Below the pieces are notes generated by a model. It saw only the letters and a list, made by a program, of their open reading frames with translations. It had not been told where the DNA came from and did no database searches. This document shows, one piece after another, positions 1 to 10,827 of a DNA stretch of 64,000 nt. How positions within the stretch are numbered: the stretch's first letter is position 1; every line of letters starts with the position of its first letter. The position numbers were made by a program, and so were the translations under genes. The DNA is from Manihot esculenta. Taxonomy: Eukaryota > Streptophyta > Magnoliopsida > Malpighiales > Euphorbiaceae. Location: contig NC_035176.2 in assembly GCF_001659605.2 (NCBI RefSeq), forward strand, positions 29,506,716 through 29,570,715. Reading direction: 5' to 3'.

Positions 1-81
1 GCTTCTCTTATGTTCATTCCCTTTGCTCTCTATACTTGAAACTTTATGGTTATTTGTGACATGTGCAACTCAAAATTACAG

Positions 82-3000
82 CAGTTTTTTCCCATGAAAT
101 CAATCAAACTCCCAATCAATCATTTTCAAATTGGCAAACTACCACACAAGGTGAAAATGCCAGTGGTGCAAGCCAGCAACAACAGGAGAAAGATCAGCAC
201 TCATCTTTAATGGGACCAAAGCATCTTAGTTCTGCTGCTGAAAATCAGCAAGTACATAATGATGTCATGCAGGAATCCAGTCAGCTCCTATTACATCAGA
301 AACGACCCCAAGATGATGTTCAAAAAGCGCAGGCAGAACAAGTTCCCCTTCCAAATCCTCGAACACCCGGGATGCAGATTTCTGAAAGAAATCCTATGCC
401 ACTTTCTGAACGTGATAAAATACAAAATCCAGACACTGAATCTCAATACTTGAAAGTTAACATGGTTAATCAGCAGAATCAACAGGCCATGGGCATGGAG
501 CAACCTGGTAATGCCAAGAATCAAGGCAAGCAGATACCTTTTGTGTTATTGTTGCCTGCCTTAAAGCCCCATCTTGACAAAGACAGAGAGATGCAACTTC
601 AGACTCTGTTTAATAAACTGAGGGTGGGTCTCTGACATGAATTTCCATATTCTAATGTCTTTCATGCTTTGGATTGGGTGCCCTATATCTTATCCTGATT
701 CTTCTACTGCTGTTGCTGTTAGAAAAATGAAATTGCGAAAGAACAATTTGTCAGGCTTATGAGAAATATTGTAGGGGACCAGGTGCTAAGGTTGGCAGTA
801 GCAAAATTACAGTCACAGGTAAAATTATGGGATGAGACTGGTATATTATGTGATCTTAAGAATTTTTTGTTGATGCCAAGCTGAAAAGGAGCTTGTCCTG
901 TGCTTGCAGCCAGGTTCCAACCAATCCCACTTACAATCTCAAGCTTTTGCACGCCAACACAATGTGAGAACATCTGTTGGTTCTACTGCCTCTTCAGCAG
1001 GCACAGTGCAAGCTGATCCTAGCTTCTTATCTGCAGAAAATAATAATCAGAAATCTCGCGAGGTGGAACATCAGCCAGATTCTCATGGAATACAAGCAAG
1101 TCAAATGCCTTCCTCCAGTGCTATAGTCAATCAAGATAGGGAGAGGTCTTCAATTTCTGTGCCGGGACATAGCAAGCAGGAGCAACATATGCGTTTTCAA
1201 CAGACTGCCTTTCCAGTGTATGGAAGTAATAGTGCTACTTATCAGCCATATGCTGGAACAAACGCCAACACTTCAGGGTCATCCATGAAGCCGCAACCTC
1301 ATGATTTACAAATGAGGCAAATTTCACATCAATCTGTGGGTGCAACTCAAATGGGAGGTTCAACCCAGGCAATAAACATGTTGAGTGTTCCAAAATTTGA
1401 GAGGCAAAATCCTGTTGCTGATCCCAACAGATTGCAGAGTGGTCCTATTTCCCCGTATACAAACAAATCACTATTGCAACAAAGTTCAGTTCCGTGGAAA
1501 GCACCAATGACTAAAGGGCAAAGTTCTGGCCCTTCATCAACAAATTATGTAAAACAAGAACCATTTGAACAGGCTATTGAGCAGCAGCAGAAATCTCAGT
1601 TGTCTAACTCTCAGGGTTTGCCTGTCACACCTGCTGAACAGGGGAAGTCAGTGCCAGGAAATTTGAAGGATGAGTCTTTAGAAAAGCAGTCTTCAAAAGT
1701 TGGTTGCTCTGCACCTATTGGTATGGCGCCCTCAAATTCAGTTCCTCCTTCCATTTCAACTCAACTGGACCCAAATGTTCAGGTAGCTCATATTTATAAT
1801 GAATCTACTACTGCATTTAGTTCTTTAGGGAGGCAGTTTCTTTGCTTTCTTACTGTTGTAAATTAAACCATGGAACTTTTATCTGATTAGATGACTAAGC
1901 ATATTTGTAAGAATAGGACCATTTGTGTTTTGCATGAAGTTGATGAAGAGGCTAAGTATGTGGGTTTTATCGCACATAGAGTTGATAGGGATGTGTTTAA
2001 ATAGGGATTATTTTATAAAGTATTTCTGTGGCCATCCAAGTCCATTATTGTGTTAATATTTATTTAGAATGCAATTCATTGTTGAGAATGTGACAAGAGG
2101 GAAGAGTAGGGGGAGAATCTATGTTTTCATATGCAAATTCTTTTTCTGTACTTCTAGCATGCTACGTTCTGTAAGTTACCTGTTAATGACAGGCATCCTT
2201 TTTGTTTCTGTATTTATCAGGTAGGCTCTAGGATCCCATCTGTAGCTGCTTCTGCTGGAATTCCTGCAAGAACACCTCCAAAGAAACCTTTGATTGGCCA
2301 AAAAAAACCACTTGAAGCACTTGGTTCTTCTTCACCTATGTCAAGGTGAAATAGCTTCTTTTAACAGTCCTATGTATTGGGATCTGGAATCTCTGGGCAT
2401 TGTGTTGTCTGGTAGCAAACAACCGGAAAGAAAGAAAGGGAGAGTAAAATCACTAGAGACACCAGGAAGGAGCAGAAATAAGATGAGAGAGAGAGAACTT
2501 TTAGGAATCAATAATATTCTGTATTCATTTATAGAATCTCCGGAACAGCTATTGTCATGCTTTTATAGTTTTAGGAAATGGATTAAAAAACAACTGCAAC
2601 AAAAAAACCAACACTGCTCCTAACTAATCAGCTTTATCAACAAATATAACTTGATGTGTGTTTATTACCCGTCAGTTTAGCATCCAGCTAGTCTTTAAAT
2701 ATTGTTTTACATGGCCATTTGATTTTCTTTGATATTGATGAGTTATTTTATTAAATGAATCATCTTACAAGTTGCAACATAACTGCAGTAAGAAGCAAAA
2801 AGTGTCTGGGGCCTTTTCAGATCAAAGCATTGAACAACTCAATGATGTCACTGCTGTCAGTGGAGTTAATCTAAGGGTATGTTGTGTTTCTCATCAAGTT
2901 TGTTCATGTAGAAGTGCGCACTGATAAGTATTATACACTGACTCTTTATCTGCCCAACCTTCTGAGTTCTGAAATTTTGCTTGTTCAAAATAGGAAGAGG

Positions 3001-4525
3001 AAGAGCAGCTATTCTCTGGGTCCAAGGAGGAAAGTCGAGTTTCAGAAGCATCTCGGAGAGTTGTACAAGAAGAAGAAGAAAGGTTGATTCTGCAGAAAAT
3101 TCCACTGCAGAAAAAATTGGCAGAGATCAGTTAATATTCTGTCCATTCATTGTTCTCATCTCAGTTCAGACCTATTTTATGCACTTTCTGCTTTATGAAA
3201 TGAGCAAATATGAATAACATGGCTTAAAATATCGGGTTTGTGTTCTAGTGGCTAAGTGTGGTTTGAAGAATATCAACAATGATGTGGAGCGATGCTTATC
3301 TTTGGTGAGATGCTAACTCCTTAGTTTTTGTTATGTGATAAGTGTAAAGTATGAGATTTTTAGTTATAAAACTGGATATTCTGAATATTTAGTGTGTGGA
3401 GGAAAGAATGTGTGGACTAATAAGTAACCTGATCCGGCTGTCCAAGCAGGTCAGTTTTTATTTTCTTATTGCATTTGAATTTATCTTGCTAGTGCTAGCA
3501 TGTTATCTTTCCTCATACTTTACCTAATGTTAATCCATCTTTACAGCGGGTGGATGCTGAGAAGCCTAGACACTGGACCGTAATCACCTCAGATGTTCGA
3601 CAGCAAATCATGGCGATGAACCAGAAAGCTAAGGAAGAATGGGAGAAAAAGCAGGCTGAAGCAGAAAAGCTTCAAAAAGTTAATGAAGTGGGTACTTTAT
3701 ATAAACTATGAAATGTTAAAACTTTCAGTCAAGTTTGCAGGAAGGAAGAAAATCACACAAGTAGAGATGAATAATCTGTATATTATGTGCATACCTTTAA
3801 GGATGCGTTCCTTAAGTTTCTATGTGCTTGATATCTGCAAATGCAGCCTGAGGGGGACGATGGAGTTGAAGGTGATAAGGAGAAAGACGAAGGTCGTATG
3901 AAATCAATGAAGGTATAAACCAGCCTTTAACTGACTGCTACAAGTTCTCCTTTTAGCCAAATAAGGGGAATTCTTGTCAAGTACCTCTATTACTGTGTAG
4001 GCAAACAAAGAGGAAGATGACAAAATGAGGACAACGGCTGCAAATGTTGCTGCTCGAGCTGCTGTTGGTGGGGACGACATGCTGTCGAAATGGCAACTCA
4101 TGGCTGAGCAAGCACGCCAGAAACGTGAAGGTGGGACAGAGGCAACATCCGGTTCCCAACTATCTAAAGATGTTAGCCGCAAGTCAACCTCTGGAAGAAA
4201 TATGAAGGATAATCAAGAACCAGAAAAAAGGAGCCCTGCATCTGCATCAAGTAAGCGTGAGAACTGAGAACCAGTGGAGCATATGCAAACCAAGCTACAT
4301 CATTTCGATTTGCTTTGTTTTTCACCTTACTTTTTTTTCCCCATTTCATCAGGAGCTGTTAGGAAAATTGGAAGGCACCAAGCAAGTGCGCCGCAAATAA
4401 GGGTTGCCCGCACTATTACTCTTAAGGATGTAATTGCGGCGCTGGAAAGAGAACCCCAGATGTCCAAGTCTACTCTGATTTATCGATTGTATGAGAGAAT
4501 CCGGTCTGATGCCTCAACTGAATGA
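82..4525 (+). CDS. TAF4B: TFIID subunit TAF4/TAF4b, 5'-partial gene
   Basis: The protein is a scaffold subunit of the general transcription factor TFIID in the nucleus; its histone-fold region pairs with TAF12. Twelve exons join in frame: 82–623, 723–818, 910–1782, 2221–2345, 2789–2876, 2994–3129, 3249–3304, 3393–3449, 3547–3687, 3847–3912, 4001–4250, 4353–4525, giving about 866 residues before the TGA. The first visible exon begins after a TTACAG acceptor, so the true start lies left of the window. Exons 1–2 encode an RST (RCD1-SRO-TAF4) domain ([19 protein letters not shown], then [16 protein letters not shown]). A long Gln/Ser/Pro-rich low-complexity part follows in exon 3. The C-terminal TAF4 domain carries [33 protein letters not shown] and [20 protein letters not shown]. 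The end, [20 protein letters not shown], is typical of plant TAF4. Family assignment is firm; the choice of TAF4b over TAF4 is likely but not proven. Confidence 0.93.
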
Positions 4526-5687
4526 TACAAGATTGAACCTCAAAATAGAGTTCCGTTTTTCATTTTTATTTCTAATACAGTATCTTGAGTGATAATATTA
4601 TATCCTAGTCAGAATTTTGTTGTCCTAAGATATATTGTGATATCGTTGCTTCTTGTAGAAGATGATTCGACTGGTGTCTATCAACAGTTAAGGTACTAGC
4701 TTACCGCAGGATGGACTTGGCTGTTATTAATTTAATTTTAAACGCTAGAAATCATCCTTCCTCAATGCTTTCATTTGTAAATCTAACCATGTTAATCTGT
4801 CTTCAGTCATTGCTTAAAATATTAGATCTACTGGCTTGAGAATTATCCTGTAATTTATTTTTTCTATTTGAATCACCAAGGATCCATAGAATGCCAAGAA
4901 AGGCCACCATCAGTAGCATGCCATTCTTTGCTTTCTAAGCTTCTTCAACTTATGTCACTCTCTCTAATCGAGTCCAAATTAAGTCCTTCCTGCAACATTT
5001 GTTCAGCGGCTGCAGTTCAATACTAAAGAGAATTAAAATTAGATCGCGGAATTCATTAATCCTGATTCTTATTAATTTTTTTCAAAAGAAAATTTTATCT
5101 TTGACTTGGAACCAGATTAAACTAAATCAATCGCTTTCCATTAATTATAAGTTTAATTTAAGTCTAAATTCTGTTAAATTGATTGAGATGAAATTTAATT
5201 TCAGATTAAAGAGGTGCGCTCTCAGACCATATCCTTGTGGCCTAACGGCTAATCGCCAAAACTGGGTTAAGATGAGGAGCCGAAAGCAGGGCTAAGCAAG
5301 GCCCAAAGCCTTCTCCTATCAATTCTTAAGCAGGAAACAGCCAAGTATCTCTCCAATTAGCCAACGTACCAAGGAATAACAATGACAGGTTCCAAAAAGC
5401 TCAAAGTGAAGATTATCAAAGAAACTTTTAAAGCTCAGGATAAAAAATCCTCGTTGAGAAAAGGGTAGAACACTCAATTCCTTTCTTCATTATTCATTCT
5501 GCACCTTTAGCTCTTAAGCTCAAATGGGATTTGCCTTGGAATCCAGTTCCTTTCCTTTGTTAAACCTTTATGTAATTCCTTCCCTTTTCTTACCATAAAG
5601 GAGAACGTTTTATGCACTATCCAAATTCTAAATTTTGTCTGTATAAGTATTGTTAGAGAAACAGATACCCAATAGAACTTTTGAAAC
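4526..5687. other. Intergenic region between TAF4 and GH17 genes
   Basis: This stretch should hold the TAF4 3' UTR and the promoter and 5' UTR of the GH17 gene. I see no conserved coding region; the open frame at 4999–5295 is AT-biased and matches no family I recognise. No convincing TATA box could be picked out near the GH17 start. Confidence 0.5.
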
Positions 5688-7362
5688 ATGGGTAATAGCC
5701 ACATGTTATGCTTATTCTTGCTGTGCTTGATTGGTGGTGAAGACGTGGTTAAGGGGGTAAAAGGGCTGGGATGCAACTGGGGCACGCAGTCAACTCATCC
5801 TCTACAACCTAACATAGTGGTGCAGCTTTTGAAGGACAATGGTTTTAACAAGGTCAAGCTTTTTGAAGCTGATCCTGGCGCACTAAGGGCTCTAGGCCGT
5901 TCTGGTATCCAAGTTATGGTTGGGATACCAAATGATCTTCTTGCACCACTTGCAAGCGACTTCCAGGCTGCTGTAAACTGGGTTCAGCAAAATGTCTCCG
6001 ACTATGTATCTAGACATGCGGTGGACATAAGGTAAAAAAGCTGAACCTCTAAATCTTGCCTGAACCGTTATTATGGACCCAAGACATAGCTAAGTGGGTC
6101 CCAATTGTATTTTTCATGGAGAGACCTACTTGCTTGTGTCTCGGGTACACCTGGATCGGATGGACTGAATTCATGTAAATTTTTCCGTTTTTTCATATAT
6201 TTAATGGACTAATGTTGACCTCTGAGGATGCATTCTCAGGTATGTAGCCGTGGGGAATGAGCCTTTCCTCAAGACGTATAAAGACACTTTTCTTCATACA
6301 ACATTTCCAGCGCTGAAAAACATTCAAGCTGCCTTGGTCAGAGCTGGCTTAGCCAAGAAAGTGAAGGTTACAGTGCCACTAAATGCAGATGTCTACCAGA
6401 CTGATAATGGTCTACCTTCTGGTGGCAATTTTCGATCCGATATCCATGATCTCATGATCTCTATAATCAAGTTTCTAAGTGACAATGACTCTCCTCTCAC
6501 CATCAACATCTACCCATTTCTTAGTCTCAATGCTGACCCCAATTTCCCCAAAGAGTTCGCCTTCTTCAATGGCAGTGCTGCCCCAGTTGTTGATGGCTCT
6601 ATATCTTACACCAATGTCTTTGAGGCAAACTTTGACACTCTCATTTCAGCTCTTGAAAAGAATGGTTTCTCATCAATGCCTGTCATCATTGGTGAAATTG
6701 GCTGGCCAACAGACGGCGATCCTAGTGCCAATGCAGAGTATGCCCAGTGGTTCAACCAAGGCCTTCTCAATAGAATATTTCAAGGGCAAGGTACCCCAAA
6801 ACGCAAGACCCCACCTGATATCTACTTGTTTTCACTCATTGATGAAGATGACAAGAGCACTCTGCCTGGGAATTTCGAGAGACACTGGGGAATTTTCTAC
6901 TTTGATGGTACTATCAAGTACCAGTTGAATATTGGAAATGGTAAATCTCTAGTTCCAGCAAAAGGTGTAAGGTATTTGGGGAGGCAGTGGTGTGTACTGT
7001 CACCTACCGCCAGCATCACAGACCCCAGTCTGGCTAGCAGCATCAGCTACGCCTGCACCTACGCGGATTGCACAAGCCTTGGTTATGGATCTTCATGCAG
7101 CAGGCTGGATCCTAGACAAAATGCTTCTTATGCTTTTAACATGTACTACCAGACTATGGATCAGAGGATAGGTTCTTGCTCATTTAATAACTTATCAGTT
7201 ATTACAAATCTGAATCCATCTCAAGGTACTTGCAGATTCGAGATCATGATTGATCTGGGTAAGCACGAAATTGCACCTCGTCGCTCATTGGCTGGAAAAA
7301 TTCAAACCTCAACAATGGGAGTCATACTAGCCCTGATATTGATCATTTATGGCTTTTTCTGA
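5688..7362 (+). CDS. GPI-anchored GH17 beta-1,3-glucanase with X8/CBM43 domain
   Basis: Glucan endo-1,3-beta-glucosidase that hydrolyses callose-type beta-1,3-glucan at the cell surface or plasmodesmata. Two exons, 5688–6031 and 6240–7362, separated by a 208-bp GT–AG intron that splits an Arg codon; 488 residues. The ATG gives a short hydrophobic signal peptide ([11 protein letters not shown]) followed by the GH17 start GLGCNWGTQ. The acid/base Glu is E122 in VAVGNEPF, coded just after the intron, and the nucleophile is E267 in VIIGEIGWP. An X8/CBM43 carbohydrate-binding domain begins at W365 (WCVLSPTA) and carries the expected Cys pattern ([27 protein letters not shown]). The C-terminus ends in a hydrophobic tail ([15 protein letters not shown]), consistent with GPI-anchor addition. 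The architecture matches the Arabidopsis At4g31140/At5g58090 type. The intron position after the codons for VDIR is typical of the family. Confidence 0.95.
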
Positions 7363-7670
7363 ATTACATTAACAGAAACTTTACCAATATTCATCCCTAT
7401 CAGGATTTTTTAGAGTTTTGTTATTCTGAAACTTTTAGTTCCATGTAGGCACAGTTTCTTCACAAGCACCACTAATTCTAAGATTATTTGTGCCATCAAT
7501 GTAAATAAAGAAATCACACATCAATATTCTTTTTCTTTATTCACAACTCTTACTCTGTTTGGCAACAATCACTTTTAAATTAATATTTAGTATTTTAATA
7601 AATTACTAATAATTAAATTGAAAAATTACTTTTTAATCTATGTGATGCGGAAAAATTCATCCGTTATCTC

Positions 7671-7745
7671 TCAATTTTAAAAAATATATTAAAATATCTC
7701 TAACATTTTAAAAAATCTACTAATTAATCACTCGTTTATTGAAAT
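7671..7745. repeat. AT-rich dispersed repeat, copy 1
   Basis: This stretch is nearly the same as one at 57613–57690, sharing the order TCAATTTTAAAAAATATA, AATATTTTAAAAAAT-like, then CTAATTAATC/TTAATTAATC. It is probably a fragment of an AT-rich MITE family. A weaker relative may lie near 38065. Confidence 0.45.
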
Positions 7746-7819
7746 CCTTGAATATCAATCCACCTTTACCTTTAACCTCACATATCTTAGATCATGAAAT
7801 CCAATGTAACTTCTTCTCA

Positions 7820-8530
7820 TTTTCCTTTTGAACCCACCAAAGTTGGGATACAATGCTATTAATATGCTTACACCAAAAGGCAGTCAAATAAAAACAGGAC
7901 ATAGCATAGATGTCTTGATGAGTACTTCCTTACCTCCTTTGAAAAGCAGTTTCTCTTTTCAATCATCACAAATTCTAAGCAATCTTATCTTTATGAAGTC
8001 AAAAGTTTGGCATTTGGGTATGGGGATAAAAGCTGAAAGACTAAGGAATCTACCTTGAATATCAAGAATTAAAATGCCAAACATGAAAACAATGTTTATT
8101 TGAGATGAATTGTAAAAAGGATTAAGATCTCCTATGGTTAATGGATTGTCCACTAAGTTTTGAGTACCTAGAACATAAGCTCCTAATAATATTTACTTCT
8201 CTCTAAAGCTTTAAAGAAGAGAATATAGTTATCCCCAAAAAGCAATAAGTGATGAAAGCCCATGTCTAGCTGCTTTTAACCCCTTCTAGTAAGAAAACTT
8301 GATAATATGGGAAAGTCCCTTTGCACATATTAAAAATAAAAAAGAGAAAAATTGATCTTCTTGTCTGAATCCTCTAAAAAAAACCCAAAAAATTGATCTT
8401 CTTGTCTAGACCTCTGTGATCCAAGAAATCCAAATTTTTGAAGCATATGCCCAAAAAAGGATCATTCTACACACATAAGCCTTACTCGTATTTAACTTCA
8501 AAGTCATCCCAAAGTTATTGCCATCTGAAA
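7820..8530 (-). pseudogene. Decayed LINE reverse-transcriptase relic
   Basis: Read on the minus strand with several frame changes, this region keeps recognisable pieces of a plant L1-type non-LTR retrotransposon reverse transcriptase, in the right order. TLKLNTSKAY (around 8515–8480) corresponds to the LKLDMSKAYDR block. LLFGDNYILFFKA (around 8240–8200) corresponds to the FADDSLLFF catalytic block. KEKLLFKGGKEVLIK (around 7960–7910) and YAMSCFYLTAF (around 7900–7870) correspond to the downstream WKEKLLSKGGKEVLIKA…YAMSCF region. Many stops and frameshifts are present, so it is not functional. No poly(A) tail or target duplication was found. Boundaries are approximate. Confidence 0.72.
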
Positions 8531-10827
8531 GTTGCTACCATTTCACACAGTTGAGGAATTTAGTGGAAGGGAGCTCTTCTTCTATCGTCATTAACGCATG
8601 TAAGAGAAAATCTTTTGCCTTTCTCATGGCAAATCATTTTGTTTCAATTAACTATCAGGCAATTAAGAAGCATTGTAATCAAGTAGCTTCATCATCATTC
8701 CATTATCTTATAATCATTTTTTTAAAATTCCAATCAAACGATTTAATATCATAACAATTATTTTAATTTTAATATATCTATTAAAGTTGAATTATCACCC
8801 ACCTTAAAAATATTATAATAATTGTTTTATAATTATTTTTAAAATTATTTAATATTAATTTGTATTATTAATTTAATATTCTTAATTATAATCTATTTTA
8901 ATATTTAATAATATTGATTAAAATTATTTATAATTAAATTTAAATTTATTATTTATTATTTTAGTTAAAAGTACCTAATATTTTAATATAATCACTAATT
9001 AAATTTACAGATTTTATTAGCTGATATGTGTCATTTTAATAATTTTTTTTAATTATATAATAGTTGAATGTGTTATTTTATAATATGGGATAAAATATTA
9101 TAAATTAATTATTAAAATAAATTTGAACTAAGTTAACAATTAATAAATAGAATATTTAATTAAATAATATTTTTTTATTTTAAATTTAATAGATAACAAA
9201 AATTTTAATTCTCACTACATTAAGTGTCAAGTTTTTATTAGAATTATAAATTTATGATTTTTTTTAACCGATGTTTTGATCAATTTCTTTTTAATAAAAT
9301 GGATCAAATGAAAGAAAAGTGATTTTTTTTTATTTTTTTTAAAAAATTGAATTTTTGTAAAATTGTGAGATAATATTTTAATTTAAATTATAAAAAAAAA
9401 CTCCTCTAAAAAGTATTTAACTATAATTAGGATTAATATTTTTAATATATATATAAACTCTATAATTATCATGTTGTATCTTCATTATGAAGAAATAAAT
9501 ATTTTTTTTTGAAAGCAGAAGAAATAAATATTTAAAATATATATATAAACTCTATAATTAATATTTTATTTCATTTTTTGTTTGGAAGGGCAAAGAGAAA
9601 ATTAAAAGACAATGCATGGTATATGTTTGCACAAATAAATATAAAAAATACTAAAAGATTGTCTAAACTTTTAGATAAAAAATATATTTTTAATTATTTT
9701 TTGTGACAATTGATTATATTTTAAAGTATAATAATATTTTTTTAATCAAGGATAAAATTAGTTAGAGTTTTTATTATAATTTTGTGAATTTAAATTAATA
9801 ATAAAATAATATACTTAATATATTAATCACAAATAGTATAAGCTAGTGAATATATAGTTATCTAAATTAAAATCCAAAGCCATACCCTAATTTGAAAATC
9901 TGATCAAATTTAGTGTTGGAATCACTCGTAAATCTAGGGTGCCAGCTCGAATTGAATAACAAATATTGTAGAACACAAAGTCTTGACAATGACGAGGAAA
10001 ATATTCCATAGGGATTTGGAAAAAAGAAGGGAAAAAAATTTAGCAACTTTTTGAAAAATTAATTCCAAAAATTAAATCCCCAATTTTGGTATGAAAAGAT
10101 GAGTCTGAAGAAGCTGGCAATGATTATAAAGCCCTAGACATTCTGATGCTCTCCGCCCCACTTTGTGTGGTATTGGTAAAAGTAAATCTAAAAAAGAAAA
10201 AGAGGAGAAATTTTCAATTTTTGCAATGCCTATAGATACTGTGGAAGAGAGAGAAAGGGGGAGATTTTGGCAGAATTATAGCCCTATTAACCATTAATTA
10301 CTTCGATTAACGCAGCTTGATCTTCCTCTATTATTGGGTTTGCAGAGCAAACCCTTGTGGCGAGGTCACTCAGTATCAGATAGTAACAGATTCACCACCG
10401 CAACTCACCCACCCACCTTTCCCTTTTGCCTCTCCTGATCAAATTCAAATTCTTTTTTTTTTTTTTGCACATATCTTGATTCCAATCCAATATTATTATT
10501 AGGGTTTCCATTTATTTTCAATTTTAATAACATTTACGACTGTGGATTCTTGCTTGGCTATTCAAAGAGGGGTTTCTGGCGAGGGATATTCCAGATTTCT
10601 ACGTTAATTGCTGTGTTTTTTATACCCTTTTCATATTTTTAATGTGTATATATTTTTTTCTTGTTCTTAATCGTCGTCTGATTTCTTGTAATTTTCTTGA
10701 GGATTATTAGGTTTTTTCATAGCGGCTTCCTTATCTTTTCCCGATAACTTGGAGATTAGGTTATTAGATACCATTTTTTGTTAGAGGATTTTTGTTAATG
10801 GTGGAATGTGACTGCTATTAGTCAGTG
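8531..10827. other. AT-rich intergenic region and upstream part of the HAD gene
   Basis: From 8700 to about 9900 the sequence is nearly all A/T with no coding signal. A short imperfect duplication lies at about 9440–9565, with a segment around TATATATAAACTCTATAATT present twice. From about 10240 composition becomes more balanced, and the stretch to 10827 is probably promoter plus a long 5' leader of the HAD gene. The short open frames here look non-coding. Confidence 0.5.

Noticed and set aside
2294..2623. 109-codon frame in the TAF4 region
   Set aside because: It overlaps the exon at 2221–2345 in another frame and otherwise lies in an intron.
5230..5300. Possible tRNA around GTGGCCTAACGGCTAATC
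   Set aside because: No acceptor stem or T-loop could be paired; only the A-box-like word is present.
10317..10502. Short frame upstream of the HAD gene as a possible extra 5' exon
   Set aside because: The sequence is low-complexity and does not join in frame to the HAD start; more likely 5' leader or promoter DNA.
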